Assembly: GCA_900768465.1 (NCBI GenBank)
Contig: CAAGCY010000024.1
Coordinates: 89,903 to 153,902, forward strand
Source of the DNA: Alphaproteobacteria bacterium
Lineage (GTDB): Bacteria > Pseudomonadota > Alphaproteobacteria > CAAGCB01 > CAG-977
Direction of reading: 5' to 3'
Length of the DNA stretch: 64,000 nucleotides
A program made the position numbers and the translations under genes. The notes under the pieces are model-generated. The model saw nothing but the letters and a program-made list of their open reading frames with translations, ran no database searches and had not been told where the DNA came from. Positions 44,201-52,284 of the stretch are shown piece after piece; positions within the stretch are counted from its first letter, which is position 1; every line of letters starts with the position of its first letter.

Positions 44201-45493
44201 CAGTCCTTTTTCCACGGCGTCCGCCTTGACTTTCAATCGGCGTATCATGCTGTTTCTATATTCCGCCGCGTCAAACGTCAAATCAACGGCGACTTTGTTT
44301 CTGCTTTTCGACGCGAACGTCCCCGAAGCCGCCAGAGCCTCCGCCATCGCTTTCAGATTGTTGAAGAACACGTCGCCCGCAAATTTCGTAAAGATAAAGG
44401 ACACATCGTATTCTTTGGGCAGCAGGAATTCCGCCAGATTCGTTTCGACAGCGGGAGCGTCGTCAATGGACACGACCGTTTCGGGGTTGTTCGGATCGCG
44501 CAAAACCAAATCCAAATCGTCGACTTTTTCCTCTTGCGCCTGCAAAGCGCCGGCTTCTTCGGGCGAAAGGGTTTTGATTTTCACCGTTCCCGTGGCGGAC
44601 GACTGCCCGTATTTGAACAAAAAGTCCGACAGCACGTTTTCGCGCGTCGCCGCCGTATTTTTGATTTTGACGCTGCCCACCAAAGGCTGGAACAGTTCCG
44701 CAGGCAATTTTTGTTTGGAAAACAAAGCGAACAAAGCCTCTGTTTTCCGCACATCGAACGTCAGATTGCCCGTAATGTCGCCCTTGTCGCCTGCGCCCAA
44801 GCCGTATTTTCCCGAAAAACCGAAGGTCGCTTCGGCGGGGGCGTGAATGACGCGCAAAGACACGTCAGGCGATTCGCCTTTGCCGAATTTATCCGCTTTG
44901 AACGAAAAGCCGAACGTCGTTCCCTTGGCGGCGACATTGCCTTCGAAAAAAAACGGTCCCGTCGCGGAATCCGCCAGCAGCTCGGCGTTCATATTGTTCC
45001 ACACGTCGACGGGCGTGTATTTGTCATGTTTGACGTTGACGACGGCATCGTTCACCAGCAGGCTGGAAAATCCCAGTTTCGCGCCGTTTTGCTGACGGTC
45101 GAAGAAAGCGGCTTGCCAGTTCCATTTGCCGTCCGGCAAGCGTTCCAAAAACAGCTTGGGATTCTTCAGAATGATTTTTTTGACGTGAACCTGACGTTTC
45201 AGCGCCAAGCCTTTGTCAAACTGGAATTCGGCGGACTGCGCCTCCAAAATTTGCGGGAAAGTTCCTTCGCGCACGTTGCTCAGCGTAACGGCGCCGACCT
45301 TCAGCGACGGCGAAGGGGTCATGAAAAACTGCGGCTTTCCTTGAATCCGCAACGTCAGTCCCGTTTGTTTGCGTACCTGTTCGGTCACCTCTTTGACATA
45401 GCCGTCCCAATCGTAATTCGACGGCATAACGTAATAGACAACCCCGCCCGCGACGGCAAGAATCAGGAATACGACAAACAGAAACTTTTTCAA
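41246..45493 (-). CDS. AsmA-family inner-membrane-anchored protein with coiled-coil tail
   Basis: 1415 residues. One N-terminal TM (FLFVVFLILAVAGGVVYYV) anchors a long periplasmic beta-rich body with the AsmA start GLTLRIQGKPQFFMTPSPSLKVG and the C-terminal AsmA block near 1000-1120 (MDNFAASLTASENAFKIGV, DVKGLENGAVDFNVNGKG). AsmA-like proteins are thought to move phospholipids to the outer membrane. Unusually, ~300 extra residues follow: a coiled coil and an Ala/Glu/Lys repeat with a 14-residue unit twice over. The start is TTG with AAGGAGGGG six bases upstream. Lies 21 bp after upp. Confidence 0.85.
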   Translation of the reverse strand: MKKFLFVVFLILAVAGGVVYYVMPSNYDWDGYVKEVTEQVRKQTGLTLRIQGKPQFFMTPSPSLKVGAVTLSNVREGTFPQILEAQSAEFQFDKGLALKRQVHVKKIILKNPKLFLERLPDGKWNWQAAFFDRQQNGAKLGFSSLLVNDAVVNVKHDKYTPVDVWNNMNAELLADSATGPFFFEGNVAAKGTTFGFSFKADKFGKGESPDVSLRVIHAPAEATFGFSGKYGLGAGDKGDITGNLTFDVRKTEALFALFSKQKLPAELFQPLVGSVKIKNTAATRENVLSDFLFKYGQSSATGTVKIKTLSPEEAGALQAQEEKVDDLDLVLRDPNNPETVVSIDDAPAVETNLAEFLLPKEYDVSFIFTKFAGDVFFNNLKAMAEALAASGTFASKSRNKVAVDLTFDAAEYRNSMIRRLKVKADAVEKGLRLSTVSALLPGEVNVAGRGMLTLAKKPVLDFAVGAEGESLAAFLRWAGVPFDEDVSSGAMKSFTVKAVVKAAENALSVKGVDAVLDGENIRGAAAVRFGARPAVQIAAAVSNFDAALYFPTKDKAFAERWENAKTQSFVEKTAALTDYWRFTGDTDAAVNLTADSLKFGGISARDAKISFVAQNGIVTLKDISAQNVWGADIKLAGTLKQPGENTLLENLSVDVKTDNAPLFLKNIGIEQFPEELLKQNKLSLSAVLNGNADDLAFKSNLRSGTFGVEADGTVKHFEKGNELNFLTTVKHENFRQFVRLFTNKYRPMSANPGAMTLAARVAVEPSRVKLSDVELSVGHSALKGTLDWDKSGEKPKLTLSAEATKLYYAELMPSLNVWPDFKTKEVDEQAKLFSVNGTLAALETLSLPKEKFDFDFAKDADLQLDLRAEKLYVPGFSMDNFAASLTASENAFKIGVTDGTLEGASLRLQVDGTLTNGVPEMLVTANAGNIRIPAALFDAGAIDVKGLENGAVDFNVNGKGASMFDFVSSASGEGKFFFDKAVLTGVNIDAAEKRLANMTPETAGLVKSAILSGSTVFNRGEMPFTLRNGKLISDNVQAQYGKNKVDKIGGMSEDLLSAELRVELKLPVNDSELALYITKRSGQMIVIGDNIGDLTDAALQQYQAKQELDAENRKKASAAKEKKNREEHEKRQKALFELEGKFAADVQELVKKIENLKPYADVYQVQRYFSPLSEARSAAEALLDDIRKTARSNDIKVDDFSKYSRLTREKLLNRQNELNQDYRLAMKLGVKGRILDLRTQVNSALSDLTTKKMRYAEVPQIQTAMDKIIKLVDRLKKIEDQAENENTLEKLTVLQSEAQTVYDGAMQENAGANQAIREYEERTKAQAEAARLAEEARLKAEAEAKAAEEARLKAEAEAKAAAEKKRQATIHRRGSSGDESNNSAAVLEPAGDLPDLTVQAAPAAVSKPSGIIRRR
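41414..41497. repeat. Exact 42-bp tandem duplication inside the AsmA gene
   Basis: 41414-41455 and 41456-41497 are identical. The 14-codon unit (KAEAEAKAAEEARL in register) lengthens the charged tail and keeps the frame. Confidence 0.95.
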
Positions 45494-45514
45494 AGAACCC
45501 CTCCTTGATTTGAA

Positions 45515-46171
45515 TTACCGCGTTTTCGTACCGAACAGACGGTCGCCCGCGTCCCCCAGCCCCGGAACGATGTAGCCGTGTTCGTTCAGCCGTTCGTCCA
45601 GCGAAGCGACGTAAACGGGAATGTCGGGATGATGCTGCGTCAGAACGCGCGCGCCTTCGGGGGCGGCGACCAAAGCCAAAAAGACGATTTTTTCCTTGGA
45701 CACCCCTTTTTTCAGCAAAGTGTCGATTGCCGCCACGGCGGAATTGCCCGTCGCCAGCATCGGATCGACCAGAATGAACAAACGGTCGTCAATCGGCGGC
45801 AGTTTGACCAGATATTCGACGGGTTTCAAAGTCTGCGGATCGCGGTACAGCCCGATGTGACCGACGCGCGCCGACGGAACCAGCTGCAGCAATCCGTCCG
45901 CCATACCGATTCCCGCGCGCAGAATGGGAACAATCGCCAGCTTTTTACCCGCGATGACGGGCGCGCTCATTTTACAAATCGGCGTATCGATTTCCTCGAA
46001 CGTCAGCGGCAGATCGCGCGTGATTTCATATCCCATCAGCAGCGCGATTTCCTTGAGCAGCTCGCGAAACGTCCGAGTCGACGTCCCGACGTCGCGCATC
46101 AGCGTCAGCTTGTGCTGAATCAAGGGGTGTTTAATCACATGCAAATTGGGAAATTCGTTTGCTTCGGTCAT
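45515..46171 (-). CDS. upp: Uracil phosphoribosyltransferase
   Basis: Makes UMP from uracil and PRPP. 218 residues with the PRPP loop FILVDPMLATGNSAVAAID and the C-terminal GLGDAGDRLFGTK. Divergent from cdd across a 197-bp gap and co-directional with the AsmA gene. It completes the pyrimidine salvage route of the adjoining deo cluster. Confidence 0.97.
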   Translation of the reverse strand: MTEANEFPNLHVIKHPLIQHKLTLMRDVGTSTRTFRELLKEIALLMGYEITRDLPLTFEEIDTPICKMSAPVIAGKKLAIVPILRAGIGMADGLLQLVPSARVGHIGLYRDPQTLKPVEYLVKLPPIDDRLFILVDPMLATGNSAVAAIDTLLKKGVSKEKIVFLALVAAPEGARVLTQHHPDIPVYVASLDERLNEHGYIVPGLGDAGDRLFGTKTR

Positions 46172-46308
46172 AGCGGTTCGTCCTACCTTTAAATAAAGAA
46201 AACTCCTTTTGTTATAAAGGACGCGGGCGGGAAAACCAACTTTTTTTTGAACATCCGCCTGTTTTTTTGGCTTTGCGGAAACACGCTTTTGATTTTTTGG
46301 ATTAAGTC

Positions 46309-46338
46309 TTGACGAAAGTTTGATTTTTGTCTTAGTGT
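46309..46338 (+). promoter_or_regulatory. Putative promoter of the nucleoside-salvage operon
   Basis: TTGACG (46309-46314), 18-bp spacer, TAGTGT (46333-46338), 30 bp before cdd. The -35 is good, the -10 poor, as expected for a regulated promoter. Confidence 0.4.
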
Positions 46339-46368
46339 GTACGAAATAACGTGCAAAGGTATCGACTT

Positions 46369-46770
46369 ATGGACGAATTGGAAACAATATTGCAAATGGC
46401 GCGCGATGCCATGGACAGGGCGTACGCTCCGTACTCCAAGTTCCGTGTCGGCGCGGTCATCAAAGGCAAAAGCGGCAGGCTGTACGCCGGCTGCAACGTT
46501 GAAAACGCCGCCTATCCCGCGGGGTCGTGCGCCGAACAGGGCGCGATTTCCGCCATGATTTTGGGCGGAGACACCGAAATCACGGACATTTATGTTATGG
46601 GCAACGGGGAACATCCGACGTCGCCGTGCGGTTCCTGCCGCCAGCGAATCCGCGAATTCGCCACGCCCGAAACCCGCGTTCACATTTGCGACCGCAACGG
46701 TGTGCGCTTCACAAAGAATCTGACCGAAATCTTACCGATTTCATTCGGTCCGGAAAACTTGGAATCTTAA
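46369..46770 (+). CDS. cdd: Cytidine deaminase
   Basis: Deaminates cytidine and deoxycytidine. 133 residues, homotetrameric class, with the zinc and proton-shuttle motif CNVENAAYPAGSCAEQGAI (Cys-Ala-Glu) and the second pair PCGSCRQ. ATG 46369 was chosen over the in-frame ATG 46351 because AAAGGT is properly spaced and homologues start close to the helix DELETILQMA. Opens the operon cdd-punA-deoC-deoA-deoB. Confidence 0.95.
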   Translation: MDELETILQMARDAMDRAYAPYSKFRVGAVIKGKSGRLYAGCNVENAAYPAGSCAEQGAISAMILGGDTEITDIYVMGNGEHPTSPCGSCRQRIREFATPETRVHICDRNGVRFTKNLTEILPISFGPENLES

Positions 46771-46798
46771 ATCGGCACAAAAAAATACGAGGACTTTT

Positions 46799-47614
46799 AT
46801 GCAAGACATTATCAATCAGGTTGCTCAGCAGATTAAATCCAAAATCGGCAACCATGAACCCAAGATCGGCATCATTTTGGGCAGCGGCTTGGGCGGCATG
46901 GCGGAAGCCATCGAAAACCCCATCGTCATCCCTTATGAAGAAATCGACGGATTTCCCCGTTCCACCGTATCCGGTCACGCCGGTCGGCTGGTCGTCGGCA
47001 AGCTGAACGGCGTCGACGTTTTGTGCATGCAGGGACGCGTCCATTTTTACGAAGGACACAGCCCCGCGGCTTTGGCTTTGGTGATTCGCTCGTACAAAAA
47101 ACTGGGCATCGAAACGATGATTCTGACCAACGCGGCGGGTTCTTTGAACATCGATATGGGTCCGGGATCGCTGATGATTATTTCCGATCATATCAACCTG
47201 TCGGGCTGCAATCCGTTAATCGGACCGAACGACGAAAACGTCGGACCGCGTTTCCCCGACATGACGTACGCTTATGACGCCGAACTGCGCCGGAAACTGG
47301 TCAAAACCGCAGAAAAAGAAGGCATCAACATGCGTTCGGGCGTTTATTTGATGACGTCGGGTCCGAACTTTGAAACGCCTGCCGAAATCAGAATGTTCCG
47401 TATTTTGGGCGCGGACGCCGTCGGCATGTCCACGGTTTCCGAAACGCTGTGCGCCGTGCATTGCGGCATGAAAGTCGTCGGCGTTTCCGTCGTGACCAAC
47501 TACGGCGCGGGCATGGTTTCCGAAAAAATGACCCACGACGAAACCATTACGCAGGCGAACGAAGCGGGCAAGAAACTGCAGCGCATTTTGACACGTTTTG
47601 TAACGGAGATTTAA
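46799..47614 (+). CDS. punA: Purine-nucleoside phosphorylase
   Basis: Trimeric class PNP splitting purine (deoxy)nucleosides with phosphate. 271 residues: phosphate site GSGLGGMAEAI, GRVHFYEGH, the base-binding LTNAAGSL and MTSGPNFETPAEI (Glu) plus TNYGAGM with the asparagine typical of guanosine/inosine specificity. The ribose-1-phosphate products feed DeoB. 2 bp to deoC. Confidence 0.95.
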   Translation: MQDIINQVAQQIKSKIGNHEPKIGIILGSGLGGMAEAIENPIVIPYEEIDGFPRSTVSGHAGRLVVGKLNGVDVLCMQGRVHFYEGHSPAALALVIRSYKKLGIETMILTNAAGSLNIDMGPGSLMIISDHINLSGCNPLIGPNDENVGPRFPDMTYAYDAELRRKLVKTAEKEGINMRSGVYLMTSGPNFETPAEIRMFRILGADAVGMSTVSETLCAVHCGMKVVGVSVVTNYGAGMVSEKMTHDETITQANEAGKKLQRILTRFVTEI

Positions 47615-47616
47615 AG

Positions 47617-48366
47617 ATGAAAGAAGTAGCCGCCAGAGCATTGGCTTTGCTGGATTTGACCAGCTTGAACGACGACGACACGGACGAAAAAATCGTCGCC
47701 CTGTGCGCCAAAGCGCACGGAGATTTCGGCAAAACAGCCGCCGTTTGCGTGTGGCCGCGTTTTGTGAAAACCGCCAAAAAGGAATTGGAAGGAACGGGCG
47801 TCGACGTGGCGACCGTCGTCAACTTCCCCCACGGCGGAACGGATATTGAAGCGACCGTCGCCGAAACCAAAGGCGCGATTGCCGACGGCGCGGACGAAAT
47901 CGACGTCGTTTTGCCGTACAAAGCGTTTATGGCGGGCGACAAGGAAACCGCCAAAGCGCTGTTGAAAGCCACGCGCGACGCCTGCAAAGGCAAAGTGATG
48001 AAAGTCATCATCGAATCGGGCGTTTTGGAACACGCTTCGCTGATTACCGAAGCGTCCAAACTGGCGATTGAATGCGGTGCGGACTTTGTGAAAACCTCCA
48101 CGGGCAAAACGCCTGTTTCCGCGACATTGGAAGCGGCGAACGCCATGCTGGAAGCGATTCGCGATTCGGGCAAACCCGTCGGGTTCAAAGCGTCGGGCGG
48201 CGTCCGCACGACGGAACAGGCTGCGGATTACATGACGCTTGCTGACAAAATCATGGGACCGAACTGGATTTCCAAAAAGACGTTCCGTTTCGGCGCCAGC
48301 GGCTTGCGCGACAACCTGCTGGCTTCCATGGGCATCGGCAAAGGTTCCGATTCCAAAGGATACTGA
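47617..48366 (+). CDS. deoC: Deoxyribose-phosphate aldolase
   Basis: Cleaves deoxyribose-5-phosphate to acetaldehyde and glyceraldehyde-3-phosphate. 249 residues; Schiff-base lysine in FVKTSTGKTP, proton-relay lysine in KASGGVRT, and DEIDVVLPYKAF. Similar in length to the E. coli enzyme. ATG 47617 follows the punA stop; longer frames are out-of-phase punA. Confidence 0.96.
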   Translation: MKEVAARALALLDLTSLNDDDTDEKIVALCAKAHGDFGKTAAVCVWPRFVKTAKKELEGTGVDVATVVNFPHGGTDIEATVAETKGAIADGADEIDVVLPYKAFMAGDKETAKALLKATRDACKGKVMKVIIESGVLEHASLITEASKLAIECGADFVKTSTGKTPVSATLEAANAMLEAIRDSGKPVGFKASGGVRTTEQAADYMTLADKIMGPNWISKKTFRFGASGLRDNLLASMGIGKGSDSKGY

Positions 48367-48369
48367 TAA

Positions 48370-49698
48370 ATGCTGCCCCAAGAGGTCATTCGCCACAAAC
48401 GCGACGGACAAAAGCTGACAAAAGAGGAAATCGACTTTTTTGTCAAAGGTGTCGGCGATTGGTCAGTTTCCGAATGTCAGATCGCGGCGTTCGCCATGGC
48501 GGTTTGTCTGCGCGGCATGTCGGACGACGAAACGGTCGAACTGGCGAAAGCGATGGCTTCTTCGGGCGAAGTGATGGACTGGTCCTCCCTTGATTTGGGG
48601 GGACCTGTTTTAAACAAGCACTCGACGGGCGGAATCGGGGACAAGCTGAATTTGCTGTTCGCGCCGATGATTGCCGCGTGCGGGGGCTTTGTGCCTTTGG
48701 TCGCGGGCAGACGGCTGGGGGCGACGGGCGGAACGCTGGACAAGCTGGAAAGCATTCCCGGCTACACCGCCATGCCGTCGATTGACACTTTTTACCGCGT
48801 CACACGCGAAGTCGGATGCGCCGTCATCGGGCAAACCATTGACCTTGCCCCCGCAGACAAACGGATTTTCGAAGTTCGCCTGCTGTGCGGCGCGATGGAG
48901 TCGCGGTCGCTGACGACGGCGTCTTTGCTGGCGAAAAAACTGGCGGCGGGAACGCAAGGGCTGATTGTCGATTTGAAATGCGACGCCAATCCCGATTCGG
49001 ACGCTTTGTCGCTGGACGACGCCAAAAAACTGGCGCAAGTCATCGCGTCGGCGACCAAAATCGCGAACCTGCCGACCAAAGTCGTTCTGACCGATATGAA
49101 TCAGGTTTTGGGACGCACCGTCGGAAACGCCCTTGAAGTTTCGGAGGCGGTTTCCTATCTGACGGGTAACAAGCGCGACGAACGGCTGGACGCGATTTGC
49201 ATGGACTTGTGCGCCGAAGCGCTGACTTTGAAAGGCTTGGCGGAATCGGACGCGGACGCCCGCGAAAAATTGCGGCGCGCGTTGGATTCGGGCAAAGCGG
49301 CGGAGATTTTCGCCAAAATGGTTGCCGCGCTGGGCGGTCCCGCGGACTTTGTCGAACATCCCGACAAATACCTGCCCGACGCCCCGATTGTCCGCCCCGT
49401 TTTTGCGGAACGGTCGGGCTATGTGCGGTCGATGGATTTGCCCGCGGTCGGCGCGGCGATAACGGCTTTGGGCGGACGGCGCAAAACGTTCGACCAAACG
49501 CTTGACCCCGCGGTCGGGCTGTCGGATTTCATCCGCATCGGCGAAAAAACGGGCAAAGACAGACCGTTGGCGGTTATTCACGCCAGAAACGAAGAATCCT
49601 TTGCCCAAGCGGCGAAAATGGTGCAGAATAAGGTTCAGACATCCGCCGAACAACCGGCGGAAGCACCTTTGATTTACGAAACGATTACAAACTTATGA
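48370..49698 (+). CDS. deoA: Thymidine phosphorylase, with altered central loop
   Basis: 442 residues, aligned end to end with E. coli DeoA. The phosphate loop KHSTGGIGD (Lys83-His84-Ser85) and the base-binding Arg170, Ser185 and Lys189 positions are present. But the usual RDITATV reads RLLCGAM, and the usual KVGSGAF reads KCDANPD (203-209), both strongly conserved in the family. Activity is likely yet not certain. A second, differently altered DeoA-like gene lies two genes downstream. Starts 3 bp after deoC. Confidence 0.88.
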   Translation: MLPQEVIRHKRDGQKLTKEEIDFFVKGVGDWSVSECQIAAFAMAVCLRGMSDDETVELAKAMASSGEVMDWSSLDLGGPVLNKHSTGGIGDKLNLLFAPMIAACGGFVPLVAGRRLGATGGTLDKLESIPGYTAMPSIDTFYRVTREVGCAVIGQTIDLAPADKRIFEVRLLCGAMESRSLTTASLLAKKLAAGTQGLIVDLKCDANPDSDALSLDDAKKLAQVIASATKIANLPTKVVLTDMNQVLGRTVGNALEVSEAVSYLTGNKRDERLDAICMDLCAEALTLKGLAESDADAREKLRRALDSGKAAEIFAKMVAALGGPADFVEHPDKYLPDAPIVRPVFAERSGYVRSMDLPAVGAAITALGGRRKTFDQTLDPAVGLSDFIRIGEKTGKDRPLAVIHARNEESFAQAAKMVQNKVQTSAEQPAEAPLIYETITNL

Positions 49699-49709
49699 GG
49701 TGAAAAACG

Positions 49710-50945
49710 ATGAAACGGGCTATAATTCTGATGATGGACTCCTTTGGCTGCGGCGAAGCCCCCGATGCCGATAAATTCGGCGACGTCGGCGCGGATACGC
49801 TGGGTCACATTGCCAAAGCCTGCGCCGAAGGCAAAGCCGAAAACGGACGCACGGGTCCTTTGAAACTGCCGAATTTGTGCAAGCTGGGCTTGGGTGAACT
49901 CTACAAACAATGCAACGGCGAATACGCGCCGAATATGCAGATTCCCGTTTCCGAAATCACCGCCGCCTACGGCTATTCCAAAGAAGTCAGCAAAGGCAAA
50001 GACACGACATCCGGCCACTGGGAAATGGCGGGCGTTCCCGTCACGTTCAAGTGGGGCTATTTCCCCGCCGAATACCCCAGCTTTCCGCTGGATTTGATTG
50101 ACGAATTCTGCAAACGCGCGAACTTGAAAGGCGTTTTGGGCAACAAAGCGGCTTCGGGCACCGTGATTTTGGAAGAACTGGGCGAAGAAAGCATCAAAAC
50201 GGGCATGCCGATTGTGTACACGTCGGCAGACAGCGTTTTCCAGATTTGCGCCCATGAAAAACATTTCGGATTGGAACGGCTGTACGAAATCTGCCACATC
50301 GCCCGCGATTTGCTGAACGAACGCACCGAAAACGGCGTTATCGCGCGCGTCATCGCGCGTCCGTTCGACGGCGAAACAAAGGATACGTTCAAACGCACGG
50401 GCGGTCGCCACGACTATTCCGTCCTGCCCCCCGCTCCGACCGTTTTGGACAAGATGAAAGCCGCCGGCGGAAACGTGATTTCAATCGGCAAAATCAGCGA
50501 CATCTTTGCCGCACAGGGCATTACCAAAGCTTTGCCCGCCGTCGGTTTGGAACAGCTGTTCGACGTAACGCTGGAACAAATCAAAACCGCCCCCGACAAT
50601 TCGATTATCTTCCCAAACTTCGTGAACTTCGATATGGACTGGGGTCATCGCCGCAATGTGTCGGGATACGCGTCGGGCTTGGAATACTTTGACAGCCGTT
50701 TGCCCGAACTGTTCGCGGAAATGAAGGAAGGCGACATCTATTTCATCACCGCCGACCACGGTTGCGATCCGACGTTCAAGGGTTCCGACCACACCCGCGA
50801 ACACGTCCCCGTCATCATGTTCGGAAAAGGCATCGAACCCCGTTATCTGGGACGCCGCGAAACCTATTCCGACATCGGACAGACGATTGCGGAATACTTC
50901 GGTTTGGAACCGTTTGAAAACGGCAAATCGTTTTTGAACAAATAA
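49710..50945 (+). CDS. deoB: Phosphopentomutase
   Basis: Moves phosphate between C1 and C5 of (deoxy)ribose, joining the phosphorylases to DeoC. 411 residues of the alkaline-phosphatase superfamily: metal site MMDSFGCGEAPDA, the phospho-acceptor Thr region KDTTSGHWEM and metal ligands TADHGCDPTFKGSDHTREH. AGGTG precedes the ATG. Confidence 0.97.
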   Translation: MKRAIILMMDSFGCGEAPDADKFGDVGADTLGHIAKACAEGKAENGRTGPLKLPNLCKLGLGELYKQCNGEYAPNMQIPVSEITAAYGYSKEVSKGKDTTSGHWEMAGVPVTFKWGYFPAEYPSFPLDLIDEFCKRANLKGVLGNKAASGTVILEELGEESIKTGMPIVYTSADSVFQICAHEKHFGLERLYEICHIARDLLNERTENGVIARVIARPFDGETKDTFKRTGGRHDYSVLPPAPTVLDKMKAAGGNVISIGKISDIFAAQGITKALPAVGLEQLFDVTLEQIKTAPDNSIIFPNFVNFDMDWGHRRNVSGYASGLEYFDSRLPELFAEMKEGDIYFITADHGCDPTFKGSDHTREHVPVIMFGKGIEPRYLGRRETYSDIGQTIAEYFGLEPFENGKSFLNK

Positions 50946-50961
50946 CTTTGAATGCTAAAGC

Positions 50962-50987
50962 GGGGCATTCTGCGGAATGCCCCCTTT
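50962..50987 (+). terminator. Hairpin between deoB and the second DeoA-like gene
   Basis: A 9-bp perfect stem (GGGGCATTC / GAATGCCCC) with tetraloop TGCG and then TTTT. Lying 17 bp past deoB and 17 bp before the next ATG, it could be a partial terminator that lowers expression of the last gene. Confidence 0.65.
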
Positions 50988-51003
50988 TCATAAGGATTTC
51001 GCC

Positions 51004-52284
51004 ATGCAGCCCCAAGACATCATCTGTAAAAAACGCGAAGGACAAAAGCTGACGCCCGCGGAAATCAACGCTTTTGTGCAGGGAATCAACGATTGGTCGA
51101 TTGCCGACGGACAAATCGCGGCGATGTTGATGGCGACTTTGATTAACGGCACGGACACCGACGAAATCGTCGAATTGGTCAAAGCCGTCGTGGATACGGG
51201 CATGGTTTTGAACTGGGACGCGGTGGATTTGAACGGTCCCGTCGCGTCGGTTTACGCCATGCCGGGGGTGGGCGACAAAGTCGAAATCATCGCGGGTGCG
51301 GTGCTGGCGGCTTGCGGACTGTATGTGCCGATGATTTGCGACCGCATGCAGTACCACACGGGCGGCACGATGGACAAGCTGGACAGCATTCTGGGCTACG
51401 ATTCCCATCCGACGTATTCCCGCTTTAAAAAAGCTTTGCGCGACAGCGGATGCGCTTTTATGACGTCGACGGAACAATTCGCCCCCGCCGATATGCGCAT
51501 CCAAGCGATTCGCGACATCACGGCGACGGTGGAAAGCCTGCCGCTGCTGATTTCGTCCATGCTGACCAAAAAAGTCACCAGCGGGATTCGCAAACTGACC
51601 GTCGATGTCAAAGCCGGATCGGGCGCGTTCACCAAAACGCAAGCCGAAGCGGAACAGTGCATCGATTTGATTAAACAATGCCTGCCCGCATTCGGAATCG
51701 ACGCGAACTTTACGATATCCGACATGAACCAAGTCACGGGACAAAACATCGGCAACAGCCTTGAAATTTACGAAATCTGGGACTATCTGACGGGCGCGTC
51801 GGGAACGCGCGACACCGACATTCACGCTTTGGTCAAGCGCGTTTCTTCTGCCGCTTTGCTGTTAAACGGAATTTGCGCGACGCAGGACGAAGCGGACGCA
51901 AAAGTCGATTCCGTCGTCGCTTCGGGCGCCGCCGCCGAACAGTTCGGCAGAATTTTGACCGCAATGGGTGTTTCACCCGCGTTTGTGAACAATCCCGCGC
52001 CGTTTTTGCAAACAGCGTCCGTCATCCGTCCGATTTATCCCGACAAAGCGGGCACGGTCAAAGGAATGAACTTGCGCTGGATAGGCTTGTCCGTCCTTGA
52101 AATGGGCGCGGGACGTTTGTTCCAAGAACAAAAAATCGACTATTCGGCGGGCTATACGAATATGTGCAAAGTCGGCATGTATGTTTCTCCGCAAGTCCCG
52201 CTTGCCTTTGTTCACGCGCACGACGAAGCGACCGCCGACGCCGCCGAAACGCACTTGCGCGGAGCGGTTCAAATCGAATCGTAA
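51004..52284 (+). CDS. Divergent DeoA-like protein lacking the KHSTGG phosphate loop
   Basis: 426 residues, collinear with DeoA without gaps through ~residue 210. The phosphate-binding KHSTGG at 83-88 is replaced by VYAMPG, while the elements altered in the other copy are kept here: RDITATVES (170-178) and KAGSGAF (203-209), along with the Arg170, Ser185, Lys189 base-binding positions. So the two paralogues have lost different conserved parts. It may be a non-phosphorolytic subunit, or use another substrate. ATG 51004 with AAGGA upstream was preferred to the in-frame start at 50977 inside the hairpin region. Confidence 0.85.
   Translation: MQPQDIICKKREGQKLTPAEINAFVQGINDWSIADGQIAAMLMATLINGTDTDEIVELVKAVVDTGMVLNWDAVDLNGPVASVYAMPGVGDKVEIIAGAVLAACGLYVPMICDRMQYHTGGTMDKLDSILGYDSHPTYSRFKKALRDSGCAFMTSTEQFAPADMRIQAIRDITATVESLPLLISSMLTKKVTSGIRKLTVDVKAGSGAFTKTQAEAEQCIDLIKQCLPAFGIDANFTISDMNQVTGQNIGNSLEIYEIWDYLTGASGTRDTDIHALVKRVSSAALLLNGICATQDEADAKVDSVVASGAAAEQFGRILTAMGVSPAFVNNPAPFLQTASVIRPIYPDKAGTVKGMNLRWIGLSVLEMGAGRLFQEQKIDYSAGYTNMCKVGMYVSPQVPLAFVHAHDEATADAAETHLRGAVQIES

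Noticed and set aside
42905..45508. Long plus-strand open frame (867 codons) opposite the AsmA gene
   Set aside because: Arg/Phe/Gln-rich translation with no family pattern, typical of the reverse complement of a GC-skewed gene. The minus-strand frame has a TM, AsmA motifs and a strong Shine-Dalgarno.
50977..51004. Upstream in-frame ATG for the second DeoA-like protein
   Set aside because: It falls inside the hairpin's 3' arm region without a ribosome site; ATG 51004 has AAGGA and aligns with the first DeoA start.
48370..52284. The second DeoA-like gene as an assembly duplicate
   Set aside because: The two genes are strongly diverged in sequence with different conserved motifs lost, so they are true paralogues.
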